Assembly (NCBI GenBank): GCA_036417435.1
Contig: CM070918.1
Location: forward strand, 33,425,523-33,489,522
Direction of reading: 5' to 3'
Origin: Inia geoffrensis
Taxonomy: Eukaryota > Chordata > Mammalia > Artiodactyla > Iniidae
DNA length: 64,000 bases
Part shown: positions 32,957 through 43,923 of the stretch, piece after piece
How the letters are laid out: the number at the start of each line of letters is the position of its first letter
How positions within the stretch are numbered: the first letter of the stretch is position 1
The notes under the pieces: model-generated
Seen by the model: the letters and a program-made list of their open reading frames with translations, nothing else
Told to the model about the DNA's origin: nothing
Database searches by the model: none
Translations under genes and position numbers: made by a program

Positions 32957-33170
32957 GGGCTTCCCTGGTGGCGCAGTGGTTGAGAGTCCGCCTGCCGATG
33001 CAGGAGACACAGGTTCTTGCCCCCGTCCGGGAAGATCCCACATGCCGTGGAGCGGCTGGGCCCGTGAGCCGTGGCCGCTGAGCCTGCGCGTCCGGAGCCT
33101 GTGCTCCACAACGGGAGAGGCCACAACAGCGAGAGGCCCGCGTACCGCCAAAAAAAAAAAAAAAAAAAAA
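32957..33170 (+). mobile_element. CHR-type SINE, young form, sense
   Basis: GGGCTTCCCTGGTGGCGCAGTGG start, B-box region, GAGAGGCCCGCGTACC and an A-tail of about 21. Target duplication ATGGGACTACT (32946-32956) and ATGAGACTACT (33171-33181), one mismatch. It is inserted in a MIR. Confidence 0.97.
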
Positions 33171-33289
33171 ATGAGACTACTAAACAGCACCTGTGACATA
33201 GGATTGTTTGAGAGTTAAACAAAAGAGAGAGAGTGCACAAAACTCTCAGCATAGTGCAAGACTCAGAGTAATTGCTCAAAAAATAGAAA

Positions 33290-33720
33290 CCTAGATTTTC
33301 GAGGCAGAAACTTTGCTCTTTAGTGCTGGGGAGTAACGAGGGAAGGGGGTCAGGTTTTCCATGAGCATTATTGTATACAAGAGCAATTTCTGATCCCTTA
33401 TGAAAAAACAAATGTACTGTCTCAAGGATCCAGCACTTTGAAAGCAGTCCAAGCGCTTTGTAGTGGGGCGGTGGTCTAACGACCATGTCCCCTCTGAACA
33501 AAGCTGTCAACTGCTTTGGATGGGACCACCTGTAAAGATGGCAGGGATGCTAAGGTCAACTGATTCATAAACCATTCCAGAAGCTACTAAGGTAGGGTTT
33601 AGGTGTGAAATTGATAAGTAACCCACACCCCCAAAACATTTTTAAAGAATATTCTTAATATTCTTTTAAAGTTTTTGTTCAACTTCATAGAAAACTGGAG
33701 GAAACCTTTTTCCCCTGGAG
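33290..33720. other. Unique non-coding DNA
   Basis: No gene or repeat recognised. The minus-strand ORF 32911-33510 is mostly SINE antisense. Confidence 0.4.
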
Positions 33721-33721
33721 G

Positions 33722-34690
33722 AAACTGTTTTAAATTTAATTTTTATTGGAGTAGAGTTGATTTACAATGCTGTGTTAGTTTCAGGTGTACAATAAAGTGA
33801 ATCAGTTATATGTATACATATATCCACTCTTTTTTTTAGATTCTTTTCCCATATAGGCCATTGCAGAGTATTGACTAGAGTTCCCTGTGCTATACAGTAG
33901 GTCCTTATTAGTTATCTATTTTATTTATAGTGGTGTGTGTATGTCAATCCCAATCTCCCAATTTATCCCTTCCTTCCCGCCCCCAACCATCCCCTGGTAA
34001 CCATAAGTTTGTTTTCTACATCTGTGACTCTACTTCTGTTTTGTAACTAAGTTCATTTGTACCCTTTTTATAGATTCCACATATAAAGATATCATATGAT
34101 ATTTGTCTTTCTGTGTCTGACTTACTTCACTCAGTATGACGATCTCTAGGTCCCTCATTGTTGCTGCAAATGGCATTATTTTGTTCTTTTTTATGGTTGA
34201 GTAATATTCCATTGTATATATGTGTCACTTCTTCTTTATCCATCCCTCTGTTAATGGACATTTAGGTTGCTTCCATGTCCTTGCTCTTGTAAACAGAGCT
34301 GCAATAAACATTGTGGTACATGACTCTCTTTGAATTATGGTTTTCTCACGGTATATGCCCAGTGGTGGGATTGCTGGCTCATATGGTAGTTCTGTTTTTA
34401 GTTTTTTAAGGAACCTCCATACTGTTCTCCATAGTGGCAGTGGCGGCACCACTTTACATTCCCGCCAACAGTGTAGGAGGGTTCCCTTTTCACCACACCC
34501 TCTCCAGCGTTTATTGTTTATAGATGTTTTGATGATGGCCGTTCTGACTAGTCTGAGGTGATACCTCACTGTAGTTTTGATTTGCCTTTCTCTAATAATT
34601 AGTGATGTTGAGCATCTTTTCATGTGTTTTTTGGCCATCTGTATGTCTTCTTTGGATAAATTTAGGTGTGAAACGTTTATTTTTGCTGTC
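33722..34690 (-). mobile_element. L1 3' end, antisense, with ORF2 remnant
   Basis: Begins at the 3'UTR end (AATTTAATTTTTATTGGAG, GTTGATTTACAATGCTGTG, TATACAGTAGGTCC) and continues into ORF2. On the minus strand 34030-34212 and 34225-34690 keep long frames with ORF2 C-terminal strings (for example '[13 protein letters not shown]', '[15 protein letters not shown]', 'EYYSTIKKNKIMPFAAT'). They are broken by a stop and a frameshift near 34212-34225, and the element is 5'-truncated, so it is inactive. Intermediate age. Confidence 0.93.
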
Positions 34691-34691
34691 A

Positions 34692-34925
34692 CCTCATCTC
34701 CCATGACCCTCTCCACCTGCACTCCTGCCCTGGTTATCTCTCTCTGCATCATTCACTCTGGCTTCCCTGCACAAGCTCTCACCCACCCCAGGGACTTTGC
34801 ACCTGCTCTTGGCTCTGCCGGTACCCTCTTCTTCCAGATACCCACACAGCTCCCTCACTTTCTCTAGGTCCTTCTTCTTTGTCACCTTCAACATGAGGTC
34901 TTTCTTGACCGCATTCTATACGATT
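34692..34925 (-). mobile_element. L2 fragment, antisense
   Basis: 'GGACTTTGCACCTGCTCTTGGCTCTGCC', 'TCTTCTTCCAGATACCCACACAGCTCCCTCAC', 'TAGGTCCTTCTTCTTTGTCACC' is L2 3' sequence in reverse. An ORF of 175 codons (34225-34752) runs from this L2 into the L1 and is a chance fusion. Confidence 0.7.
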
Positions 34926-34954
34926 GAGTATTAGGATTTTCAGCGTTGGGTCCA

Positions 34955-35035
34955 AAATAACATTTTAAAATAACAGCTTTATTGAGCTATGATTCACATA
35001 CTGTAACCAAAATAACAATTTTAAGATTGATGTTA
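34955..35035 (-). mobile_element. L1 3'UTR fragment, antisense
   Basis: 'AACAGCTTTATTGAGCTATGATTCACATACTGTAACC' matches the conserved 3' end of older L1s in reverse, as at 42530 and 39618. Confidence 0.6.
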
Positions 35036-35039
35036 ATCT

Positions 35040-36330
35040 TTACCTCATCTGGCTTTATGGATTGTGTTGAGTGAATTCTAAGATGCTTTTTGTTTTTTCG
35101 GTTTTAACGTCTCTGACATCAGAGTGCATCTCATGATGGCATGTCATAGTTTAATTAGCAGCATTTTATTTTGTCTTTCGTAGCGGTACATAAAATAACA
35201 GTGTAGCTTATAACCAAGGGCCTCTTTGCATTGATGAAAAGTGGCATCTAAAATTTCCATCACCATTTATTCCAAAGAGCTCAAAGTACGAGCTTCAGCC
35301 AGACTGCTGATAAAGATGTAAAGTACATTATTAAATTGCAATAAAAAGAGATTCCATTTGGGGTTAGCATCATTGGGGTGGAGGCATCGATTCCGCAGTT
35401 GCTTTTAAGTTCATCTGTGCTGGAGGGTGGATAATGTTTTTGTTAATTATCAGCCCTGCTATTCTGTTTAGAATCTTTTCCTTGTCTTTCCTCCTGTTTC
35501 TCGCTCTCTCTAATGCTTGCCGGGGGATTTCTTTTCTTTCGAGAACGTTAAAAACAATCATAATGAAAAACCTTCACAGTGACTCAGTCTTTGAAAACTG
35601 ACGTCAAGGTGAAAGTCTAGTGGAAATTTGGGGCTTGCTGGGCTGCCACGGGCCGTTTGCATTTAAACAAGTTGTGATTTTGATTTAAGGATTTCACTTG
35701 ATGGGTAATATATCCAAAGCAGGAGATGATGTATATACTGATTCCATCAGAAATATCAAGTTCTGTGTGTGATGTGTTTATTTCTCTAAGTGGTTATGTA
35801 TTTAATAAATAATGTGTTTCGGTGGGTATTATTTTCATTTCAGTCTGTAATACCTCCACAATATGTCTCAAATTCGGGGGTGAATGACACGTCGTAAATT
35901 ATGAGCTGTTATTAGCTGCTTTCTCATTGCATCTTAATTATTAGGCTGCAAAGAGAGGGCAGACTTTTATAAGCATTCATATTTTCTGTTTACAAGGCTT
36001 TTACTGACGTCTAATAAATTTAATTACCTCTAATAAGAAGAGGAAATGAAGTCCTATTTAGCAAATTCATAGCTTTGAAATGCATCTTGTGGCTTTATGA
36101 GCAGGGCAAGCTCCAGGAAGGTGAATGCCATTTAAGAAGCCATTGCTGTGTTAAACTAACTGCAAAACTGTTAAATTATTTTTGTTTCCATTTTATTGCT
36201 TAACCTCCAGGGTAAACTTCAGGCTACCTGATAAAGCAGCCACTCAGGAGCTTTAAACTTTACAAGCTTTGCCCCACAGGGCCGAAGCCGACTCCAGTAT
36301 CAAAGGTACATTTTTCAAACATAATTTTAG
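35040..36330. promoter_or_regulatory. Largest candidate conserved non-coding block
   Basis: About 1.3 kb of AT-rich DNA with no recognisable transposon, which is unusual in this window. It has many homeodomain-type cores (GCATCTTAATTATTAGGC at 35930-35946, AATTTAATTACCTC at 36018, GTTAATTATCAGCC), TTTGCATTTAAAC (35657-35669) and isolated CpGs (GACGTCAAGG, GAACGTTAAAAAC, GACACGTCGTAAATTATGAG). Enhancer clusters around developmental genes look like this. The target gene is unknown. Inference from composition and repeat exclusion. Confidence 0.42.
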
Positions 36331-36334
36331 ATTT

Positions 36335-37180
36335 GGAAATTGATTGTGTCTTGACCTACTTATTTCCAAGAGCTGTTCATTCCCGACTCCTTTGTTTTGC
36401 TCATATTATAAATCTATTGTTCTTTCAGGAGGGCTCCCAGCTGGTAAGGGGGTGGAGGGAGGGGATCAATGCGGTGAAGATGGACTCATTCTGCCAACAC
36501 TTCTATCATTTGAATCAAATCCACAATTAACCGGACTCAGGCTGCAGAAAAGACAGGCTGTGATCTCTGATCAACTGCTTCCTACAGAGGATAGGAGCGG
36601 AGTAGACGGCCGGCTTATAAAGATTATGTTTGAAGGAAGAGGGATCCTATAAAATATTTAAAGACTTATTATATAGGCCATCAGATAGTTAATTTGGATT
36701 TCTTTTTTGGTCAGACATCTTCCCAAATAATGTTTTTTAGGTGTTTAGATTTTCATTTATGGTAGCATATTGGCAGACAGACCCTTTGGAAAAACCATAC
36801 TACTCCTTAGTGATTAATGCTTTGCTTTTCTTGGTCTTTCTTAAAACCTAAAAACAATCCAGAGGTCAGTAGGAAGGCCTTGTGAATGAATAAGTGTCTC
36901 TGAAAGGTGCCCTCAGGCCTGGAGTCTCTGTCTCTCTGTCTCTCTCTCTGTGACTTGGCCAGGCTGCTGTGAAGAACTCCTTGGGGCTTGTCCTCAGCTC
37001 TTTCTTGGTCCTCACTGCACACTCTCCATCCCTCCATTTGATGAGTCCTCAGCCTCACGACAGCCTCAGACAAGACAGCCTGTTCTTTCTCTATTTGCTG
37101 ACCCCTTATATCTGCTCCTTGCTATTTCCCCTGGGACAATGGCAGCAGCTTTCCCAGGGGTCTCTCTTCCAGTTTTGGCC
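36335..37180. other. Unique non-coding DNA
   Basis: No repeat recognised. CT-rich stretch at 36921-36952. Longer ORFs (178 codons at 36950-37486, plus strand) pass through CT-rich DNA and an L2 piece, and show no domain. Confidence 0.4.
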
Positions 37181-37184
37181 CTTT

Positions 37185-37295
37185 TAGTCTGTTATCCACA
37201 GCAGTGGCCAGAACCAGCTTCCTCTAAAAGAATAAACACTTGTGACCCAGTCCTATCAGGTACCAAAACACCCTTTGAGTCTCATCTCCCATCTC
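37185..37295 (-). mobile_element. L2 fragment, antisense
   Basis: 'TCTGTTATCCACAGCAGTGGCCAGAACCAGCTTCC' and 'AATAAACACTTGTGACCCAGTCC' match reversed L2 3' sequence. Confidence 0.45.
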
Positions 37296-37624
37296 TGCAC
37301 CCAACTCCTCTCCTCCCCGAGTCCCGCCAAGCCTCTGGTTCCAAAGGAATGGTGCTTCCTGTTTCCCAAATACACCTGGTCCTTCAAGGGAACCAAACAG
37401 ATCCCACTGGTACGTTTGCCAGAGAGGTTTCAGTGGAGATTGATTGCAATGGATTTAAGACTGAAGACACGGTGGACACTGGGTAGACCATTTTTCTGTT
37501 TCAAATAATCTGTATTAGAAAAGAAGAAAAGAGAGGGTTAAGGAAGGGTATTTTTAGCATGCGTTATATGCAAACTGATCATTTCAAGTTCTTCTCCTGA
37601 GAACTGCCTTTTCCTATCCTTTGC

Positions 37625-38070
37625 CATTAAAAAAAAAAATCAGTCCTTTTTAATAGATTTCTTTGTATATTTTGGATATTACCCCTCTCTTGTATGTGTC
37701 ACAAATATTGTCTTCTGGTCTATCATGTGTCTTTTAATGTTGTTTATGGTATCTTTTATCATATATGATGTATTTTATCATATATGAACATTTGGATTTT
37801 TAATATAGTCAAATCTGTTCATGTTTTCCTTTATTCTTTTTTGTTTCTGCCCTATAAGCTCTCCCTATCACAAATTTCTCTTTGTTTTCTGCTGGTGCTT
37901 TGTTTTGTTTTGTTTTATGTTTTTATCTTCAAATCTTTAATTCATCTAGCATCTATTTTGGTGAGTGATGTGAGAAAAAGTTCTGTCTCTTTGTCCCCTC
38001 CCCGCCAGTGTGTCCACTTGCCTTAATAACCAGTCAATGGACAATCAGTGATTCCTAAACTGATCTGAAA
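37625..38070 (-). mobile_element. Old L1 ORF2 fragment, antisense
   Basis: 'TTTCTTTGTATATTTTGGATATTACCCCTCTCTTGTATG', 'TTTTAATATAGTCAAATCTGTTCATG' and 'CTTCAAATCTTTAATTCATCTAGC' are ORF2 landmarks in reverse. Decayed. Confidence 0.7.
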
Positions 38071-38149
38071 ATTCATCTTTTTTAAAATTCTAATTTTTAA
38101 AGGTGAATCATCTCAAGTATGTTCACACATATGAAGCAAGGCCCTTCGG

Positions 38150-38310
38150 ACATCCTTTTCCCTCTGGCATGTGCTGCTGTGTCCCTGAATTAGGATGAGC
38201 AGAGGCCCCCTGATAACCCATGATGGATGTGTAGCATGAATGAGAAATTTCGGGTGTGTTTGTTACCTAGCATAACCTAGCCTATCCCAACTGAGACACC
38301 TTCTGCTCTC
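38150..38310. mobile_element. Possible LTR/retro relic end
   Basis: 'TGTTTGTTACCTAGCATAACCTAGCCTATCCCAACTGAGACACC' is a common terminal motif of old LTR-type repeats. Family not identified. Confidence 0.4.
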
Positions 38311-38394
38311 ATCTGAATTCTGATCGTAACTCTATTCCTAGAGGAAAGGGAAGGGAAGCTTACTTTTCAGTTACTGAATCCCTTTTCTTTCCTT

Positions 38395-39085
38395 TTTAGA
38401 AACAAGTTTTTGTAGCAAAACATACATAACATAAAATTTACCAGTTTAACTATTTTTAAGTGTACAGTTCTGTAGCATTAAGTACATTCACATTGATGTA
38501 CAACCATCACTACTGTCCATCTTCAGAATTTTTTAATCTGAAACTTTGTACCCATCAAGCAATAACCCCCTATCCTCCCCCATCCCCTAGGCTTTGATAA
38601 CCACTGTTCTACTTTCTATCTCTATGAATTCAACTATTCTAAGTATCTCATATAAGCAGAATCATATAGTATTTGTTTTTTTGTGCCTGGCTTATTTCAC
38701 TTAGTATAATGTCCTGTCCTCAAGGTTCATCCATGTTGTAGCTTGTGTCAGAATTTCCTTCCTTTGTAAGGCTGAATAATATTTTGTTTATCCACTCATC
38801 CGTTGATGGACATATCTGTTCCAGTCCCTGCTTTCAATCATTTTGAGTATATATCCTTAAGTGGAATTGCTGGATCATATTGTAGTTCTGTTTCTAACTC
38901 TTTGAGGAATCGCCGTACTGTTTTGCATAGCAGCTGCACAATTTTACATTCCCACCAGCAACGAACAGGATGCCAATTCTTCCACATCCATGCCGACACA
39001 TCGTTTTCTATTTTTTTGTTTTTGTTTTTTATATTAGCCATCCTAATGGGTACGAAGTGGTATTTCACTGTGGTCCCAATTTCTT
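38395..39085 (-). mobile_element. Old L1 3' part, antisense
   Basis: 'ACATAAAATTTACCAGTTTAACTATTTTTAAGTGTACAG', 'CTATGAATTCAACTATTCTAAG', 'GGATCATATTGTAGTTCTGTTTC', 'ACATTCCCACCAGCAACGAACAGG', 'TAATGGGTACGAAGTGG'. Minus-strand frame 38838-39191 keeps part of the ORF2 tail. Confidence 0.88.
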
Positions 39086-39617
39086 TTTGACTCATTCCTT
39101 GCCACAGGAGAATGAAGCCATAGCTGTTGTCCCTACAAATGGGAAAAAATGCATTCAGCTTGGCTCTAGATATGAAAGCAGCCCTTAGCAAAACTCTGAG
39201 ATGGCTGAATTCAGTCTTTTATCCCTATTCTTCCTGTGTATTTTGCCTCTTTCCGAATGCCCCTTCTGACAATCCCTCTTCCCCACCAAAGTACTCATTC
39301 ATGCTAAGAAGAGAGTGAGAATGAGACCTCCCGGGAGTATTTGTTGTTTAAACACAGCAAGGGGTTCACCCAGAGAAATACATTGCTGAAGGCACAAGTA
39401 CAAAATTCAGTGAGGGAGATGTTTGAGGCACCCCAGAAATCACACAGACAAGAATGCCTCACAAAAAGGATGCCTCATTCCCACAAACCCCATCCTGCGT
39501 CATGACTCCATCCAGCCATTGTGCTGCTGTTTCATTTACTGTATTTGGAGTTAGGCTCTCTTGGATCTGCTCTTTATTTGGGGTTTGGTTTGGTATTTTT
39601 TCAGAATTGAGTTTTTT

Positions 39618-39815
39618 AGTCTTTTATTAAAACATTGAGATAAAAGTCACATAGCATAAAATTCACCTTATAAACCATTTTAGAGTGTATAATTCAGTAG
39701 TTTTGAGTATATTTACAATATTGTGCAACCATCATCACTATCTTGTTCTAGAACCACTGTCTGATTCCATCACCCCCCCCCCAAAAAAAAACCCCATCAG
39801 TAGTCGATCCCAATT
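39618..39815 (-). mobile_element. Old L1 3'UTR fragment, antisense
   Basis: 'ATAAAATTCACCTTATAAACCATTTTAGAGTGTATAATTCAGTAG' and 'GTGCAACCATCATCACTATC'. Contains C9-A9 homopolymers near 39773-39790. A CHR SINE interrupts the run of L1 debris. Confidence 0.8.
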
Positions 39816-39832
39816 CTTTTTTCCCTTTTTTT

Positions 39833-40037
39833 TTTTTCTTTTTTTGCGGTACACGGGCCTCTCGCTGTTGTGGCCTCACCCGTTGCGGAGCACAGGCTCC
39901 GGATGCGCAGGCTCAGCGGCCATGGCTCACGGGCCCAGCCACTCCACGGCACGTGGGATTTTCCCGGACCAGGGCACGAACCCGTGTCCCCTGCATCGGC
40001 AGGCGGACTCTCAACCACTGCGCCACCAGGGAAGCCC
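39833..40037 (-). mobile_element. CHR-type SINE, young form, antisense
   Basis: T-tail, GCGGTACACGGGCCTCTCGCTG to CGCCACCAGGGAAGCCC. Perfect 17-bp target duplication, CTTTTTTCCCTTTTTTT, at 39816-39832 and 40038-40054. Insertion joined two L1 pieces. Confidence 0.96.
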
Positions 40038-40054
40038 CTTTTTTCCCTTTTTTT

Positions 40055-40190
40055 AAGTTGAAATATAATTGAAGTATAGTTGATTTACAATGCTGTGTTC
40101 TTTTCTGCTATACAGCTAAGTGATATATATAGGTATGAGTGCAATATATCTATATCTATATATTTTTTGTATTCTTTTCCATGCTTTTTA
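40055..40190 (-). mobile_element. Young L1 3'UTR end, antisense
   Basis: 'AAGTTGAAATATAATTGAAGTATAGTTGATTTACAATGCTGTG' and a TA-rich stretch. Same 3' end as at 53839 and 61905. Confidence 0.8.
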
Positions 40191-40194
40191 AGTG

Positions 40195-41935
40195 ACAGCA
40201 CGATTATATGACTTTATCCAGAAATTTCCCTGGGACCACATAAAGCTCAGCTATAAAACTCAGCATCTTTATTGGGACTAAGCCTTTAACGGGGCTCCTA
40301 ACATTCTGAGACGTTCTTAAGACTCTGACAAGTGACGGGTGTGAGCAGAATCTTGGAGGACTAATGTGGGCACTTAGAGTGGGGCTAAGGCTCCACCATG
40401 GAGACTCAGGCTCAGGGTGTCTGGTCAGCCAGGCCTGCCGGATTCCATCTTCAACTGTGACATCACTGGCTTTGGCAGTGCTCCCGAGTGACAACGAGAG
40501 GGGCACTGTGGCTCCTTAGCAGGGTGCCTTGGGACCCAGACACTGGGGAATGCTGCTTCCTGCCGCCTGTAGGAGGTCCAGCCTTGGAGCTGTGGCCAAT
40601 GAAACTGGGGCTGCAGAAGGGTTGGGCTCCCCAGCTCTGGTCATCTGTTTGCTCCTAAGTAGCTCTGGTTGCTTTTGCCTTTGTTTGAAGGCCAGTTACA
40701 GGGGGTGGCCTCGCCAGACCTGTGGGTCTAAGGAGTGGGACAGGGTGGGCTGCCTTCTGCGGCACCGACAGCTACCAGGATAGGCAGTCTTCTCACCACC
40801 CCTTCTCCTCTGGAGTATCTGTGGGTAAGAGCCCTGCTAAGTGTAGACCCCTGCTTTGCCTGCCCCACCTCCACTCCACCTGAGATGCCTCTTGCTTTGT
40901 TCCTGGGCACCTCCTGAGGTCTCAGGGCTGCATCTTCTCCTGCCACAAGAAGACCCTTCCTGGGGAAATGCACATTCTTTAAGCTTCCTACCCGTGAGGG
41001 AAGACAAGGATCCATCCTATATGTCCTCATAAGAAAGCAGAGATTGCATAGCAATGATGAACAAGGGTTGCGTCAAGGTTTGATGATAAGTACGGGGACC
41101 AACACCAAGAAGGAAAACTTGACACTGAAACATGGATTCTCTGCACCCAAAAGCCAGCAGCCTCTCAAATTCACCGGGGGTGTGTACTTGCCACCTCTCC
41201 CCTTTACCCACCCCCCCCACTTTGCCACCATATTGTAGGTGCTAGATTTTCTTCCCAGGCAAGGAGCTCCTTTCTAATGGTTCTCTCTTTCCCCATCTCC
41301 AGCCCCAAGGCCTCACTGCTGACCCCTTTTAAGGGAAAGGATTTTGTTTTAATTGGTTAATACCATAATTTTCTGCAGAAGTAAGCCCTGTCCTTCATGA
41401 AGCCAGCCTTTGATACGAAGAAGCAGACGTCTTAGCATTTCTTCTGAAGCATGTGTCTCTGGGTGACTCCATTCCCACAGCACAGGAGGGTCTTTCCTAA
41501 TGTCTACGTGAATAAACTCACCCACCAAGCGGTCCTTCCAAAAATGGGGGTTACCCCCAAAGGACAGTCCCAGCGTCCACTCTTGGAACTACCAAGAGTT
41601 CAGAAATATTGGGGTCCAGTCTCAGACCACCCCCGGCCCCCCGCTAATACTTCCTAATTCTCAACCTATAGTGGCCAGTTTCTCCACAACTGCACGGAGA
41701 TATGAACCAGGTCATCAGACTGAATCCTGAAGCACTTTTCAACTCGACGCCAATAGGCATTCATTGAAAAACTACCGAGAATTTCACTTCCTGCCAGGTC
41801 CTGTGCGGGGTTCAAGACTCTGGCCCGGACAAACCTCCAGCCCAGTTTGAGTAGGAAAAAGGAATAAGATGGAAATCACACAATATGATTCACGATCAAA
41901 GACCAACTCAGAAAACGAGACGTCAGGAAACAGGA
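40195..41935. other. Unique non-coding DNA
   Basis: No transposon or gene recognised. ORFs to 108 codons occur on both strands (40204-41238) with no domains. 41200-41216 holds a C-run. Confidence 0.45.
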
Positions 41936-41959
41936 GGAATGTCACTGGCTCTGGGAATT

Positions 41960-42140
41960 CTGTTTCAGAACCCTGGCATTCTAGAGCTAGAAGGACCCTG
42001 GAAATCAACTGTCCCAATTTCTTCACTTTCAAGGAAGGAGGTTGAGATACAAAACAGTTGTATGACTTGCCCCAGGTCATACAGCCAGTAAAGTCAAAAC
42101 TGGGCCGATCACCACGATTCTTAATTTCCAGACTTTCGTG
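41960..42140 (-). mobile_element. MIR/L3-like ancient fragment
   Basis: 'AACCCTGGCATTCTAGAGCTAGAAGGACCCTGGAAATCAACTGTCC', 'CAAGGAAGGAGGTTGAGATACAAAACAGTTGTATGACTTGCCCCAGGTCATACAGCCAGTAAAG'. Same type as 7915-8095. Confidence 0.55.
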
Positions 42141-42144
42141 TGGG

Positions 42145-42525
42145 TCATGGACGAAACTGATGCTCTCAGGGGATCCTCAGTGCCTGAGGCTTTAAAGGAC
42201 ACAGAAGGCTTTGTTGATCTTCCTTAAGCTCACTGGGGTTTACATTAAGTGAAAGCAGAAGGAGCTTACTTTGTCTTTAAAGACTCAATTCTGTTTCGTT
42301 TATGACTGGACCACTAGCCTGGGAAGACAGCAGCAGCTTGGCTGACCCTCTCGCTCTATCCCTTCCCTTCCATCCGCCAGCAGGCTTCCCCACCCTCAGC
42401 TCTGACCAGTGCCATGCCCCTGCTTGTGCTCTTACAGTAACCTCCATCGCCTTCTTGGCATCTGCTAAAGTTAGCAGTTAACCTTCTCTAGGTTAAGTCC
42501 GACTTTGATCCTTGTAATCACTGCC
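42145..42525. other. Unique non-coding DNA
   Basis: Nothing recognised. Confidence 0.4.
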
Positions 42526-42529
42526 AAAG

Positions 42530-43605
42530 AGTTTTTCTTTAATTGAGATATAATTCACATACCATAAAATTCACCCTCTTAAAGCGTACCATCCAGTGAT
42601 TTTTAGTACACTCTCAAAGTCACGCAACTATCACGACTATATAACGAAACATTTTCATCAGTCCAAATAGAAACCCCGTACCCGGTAGAAGTCATGCCCA
42701 CTCTCCCCTTTCCCCAGCCCTCGGCAACCACTAATCAATTTTTTGTCTCTATGGATTTACCTATACTGGACATTTCATATAAGTGGAATTATAAAGTATG
42801 TGGACTTTTCTGGGCGTCTTTCACTTAGCATAATGTTTTCAAGGTTCATTCATGTGGTAGCATGTATCAGTACTTCATTCTTTTTACGGTTGAATAACAT
42901 TGCACTGTAGAGATAGACCACGTTTTGTTTATTTATTCATTAATTCATGGATATTTTAGTTGCTTCCACTTTGGGGCTCTTATGAATAATGATGCTATGA
43001 ACATCTGTGTGCAAGTTTTTGTGTGGATGTGTTTCAAGTTGTCCTGCATATATACCCGGGAGTGGAATTGCTGTTCATGTATTAACGCTATGTTTAACTT
43101 TTTGAGGAACTGCCAAACTGTTTTCCAAAGCAGCTACACCATTTTATATTCCCATCAGAAGTTTATGAGGATTCCAATTTTTCCACATCTTCACCAACCC
43201 TTATCATCATCCGTCTTCTTGATGATAGCTGTCCTAACGGATATGAACTGGTATCTCCTTGTGGTTTTGATTTACTTTTCCCTAACAGCTAATGGTGTTG
43301 AGCATGTTTTCATGTACTTATTCTCCATTTGCATATTATCTTCAGAAAAATAACTACTCAGACCCTTTGCTCACCTTTTAATTGAGTTATTTCCAGTTTT
43401 ATTGTTGAGTTATGTGTTCTTTACATATTCTGGATACTAGTCCTTTATCAGATATTGACTTACATATATTCTGTCATTCTGTGGGTTATCTTTCACCTTC
43501 TCGAGTCTGCCCTTTGAAGCACAAACATTTTTAATTTTGATATAGCCCAATTTGTCTACTTCTTTCCTTTGGTTGCCTGTGTTTTTGGTGTCCTATCTGT
43601 CCAAA
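42530..43605 (-). mobile_element. Old L1 3' part, antisense
   Basis: Long ordered series: 'GAGATATAATTCACATACCATAAAATTCACCC', 'AAAGCGTACCATCCAG', 'TCAGTCCAAATAGAAACCCCGTACCC', 'GCGTCTTTCACTTAGCATAATG', 'GGGAGTGGAATTGC', 'AACTGTTTTCCAAAGCAGC', 'GTTATCTTTCACCTTCTCGAGTC'. ORF2 is broken in many places. The most complete old L1 tail in the window. Confidence 0.93.
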
Positions 43606-43609
43606 GGCT

Positions 43610-43920
43610 TTTAAGAGCCCCTTTAATTTCCTGTCCAAGACAAGACTGAGCAACATTCAGATGGTAACTGCACATCTCTATTTTAAGGAAGGATCTTTTC
43701 CTGGTTGAGCTGACCAGGGCTCTCAAAATGCTCTTGAGGGGGGACACGGAGGGCTTGCACTGCGGACACAGCTGCGAAACTGCTCCCAAGGTAGGGAGGG
43801 AAGATGTTCAGGGAATAAATTGTGGGCCGGGGTGATAGCCAATTAGAGCTCTCTTGCACCTCACTTGAGAGGAGCAACTAGTTTCTATTTGCTTTCAAAC
43901 TCCTTAAACAATAGATAGAG
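43610..43920. other. Unique non-coding DNA
   Basis: Nothing recognised. Opposed short ORFs only. Confidence 0.4.
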
Positions 43921-43923
43921 ACA

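Larger units (their letters stand above)
32757..33285 (+). mobile_element. MIR SINE, sense, split by (CA)n and a CHR SINE
   Basis: Left part 32757-32835 ('GTGGAGTGGTTAGATACCTGGTC..CAGATTCCAGTCCC'), middle 32886-32956 ('GAGCTGTGTGACCATGGGCAAATTGCTTAACCTCTCTGTGCCCCAG') and right part 33182-33285 ('AACAGCACCTGTGACATAGGATTGTTTGAG..TTAAAC'). A dinucleotide expansion and a CHR insertion with target duplication interrupt it. Confidence 0.88.

Noticed and set aside
32911..33510. 199-codon minus ORF
   Set aside because: Half is SINE antisense; the rest has no domain and no codon bias.
36950..37486. 178-codon + ORF
   Set aside because: Runs through CT-rich DNA and an L2 piece; no start context, domain or conservation visible.
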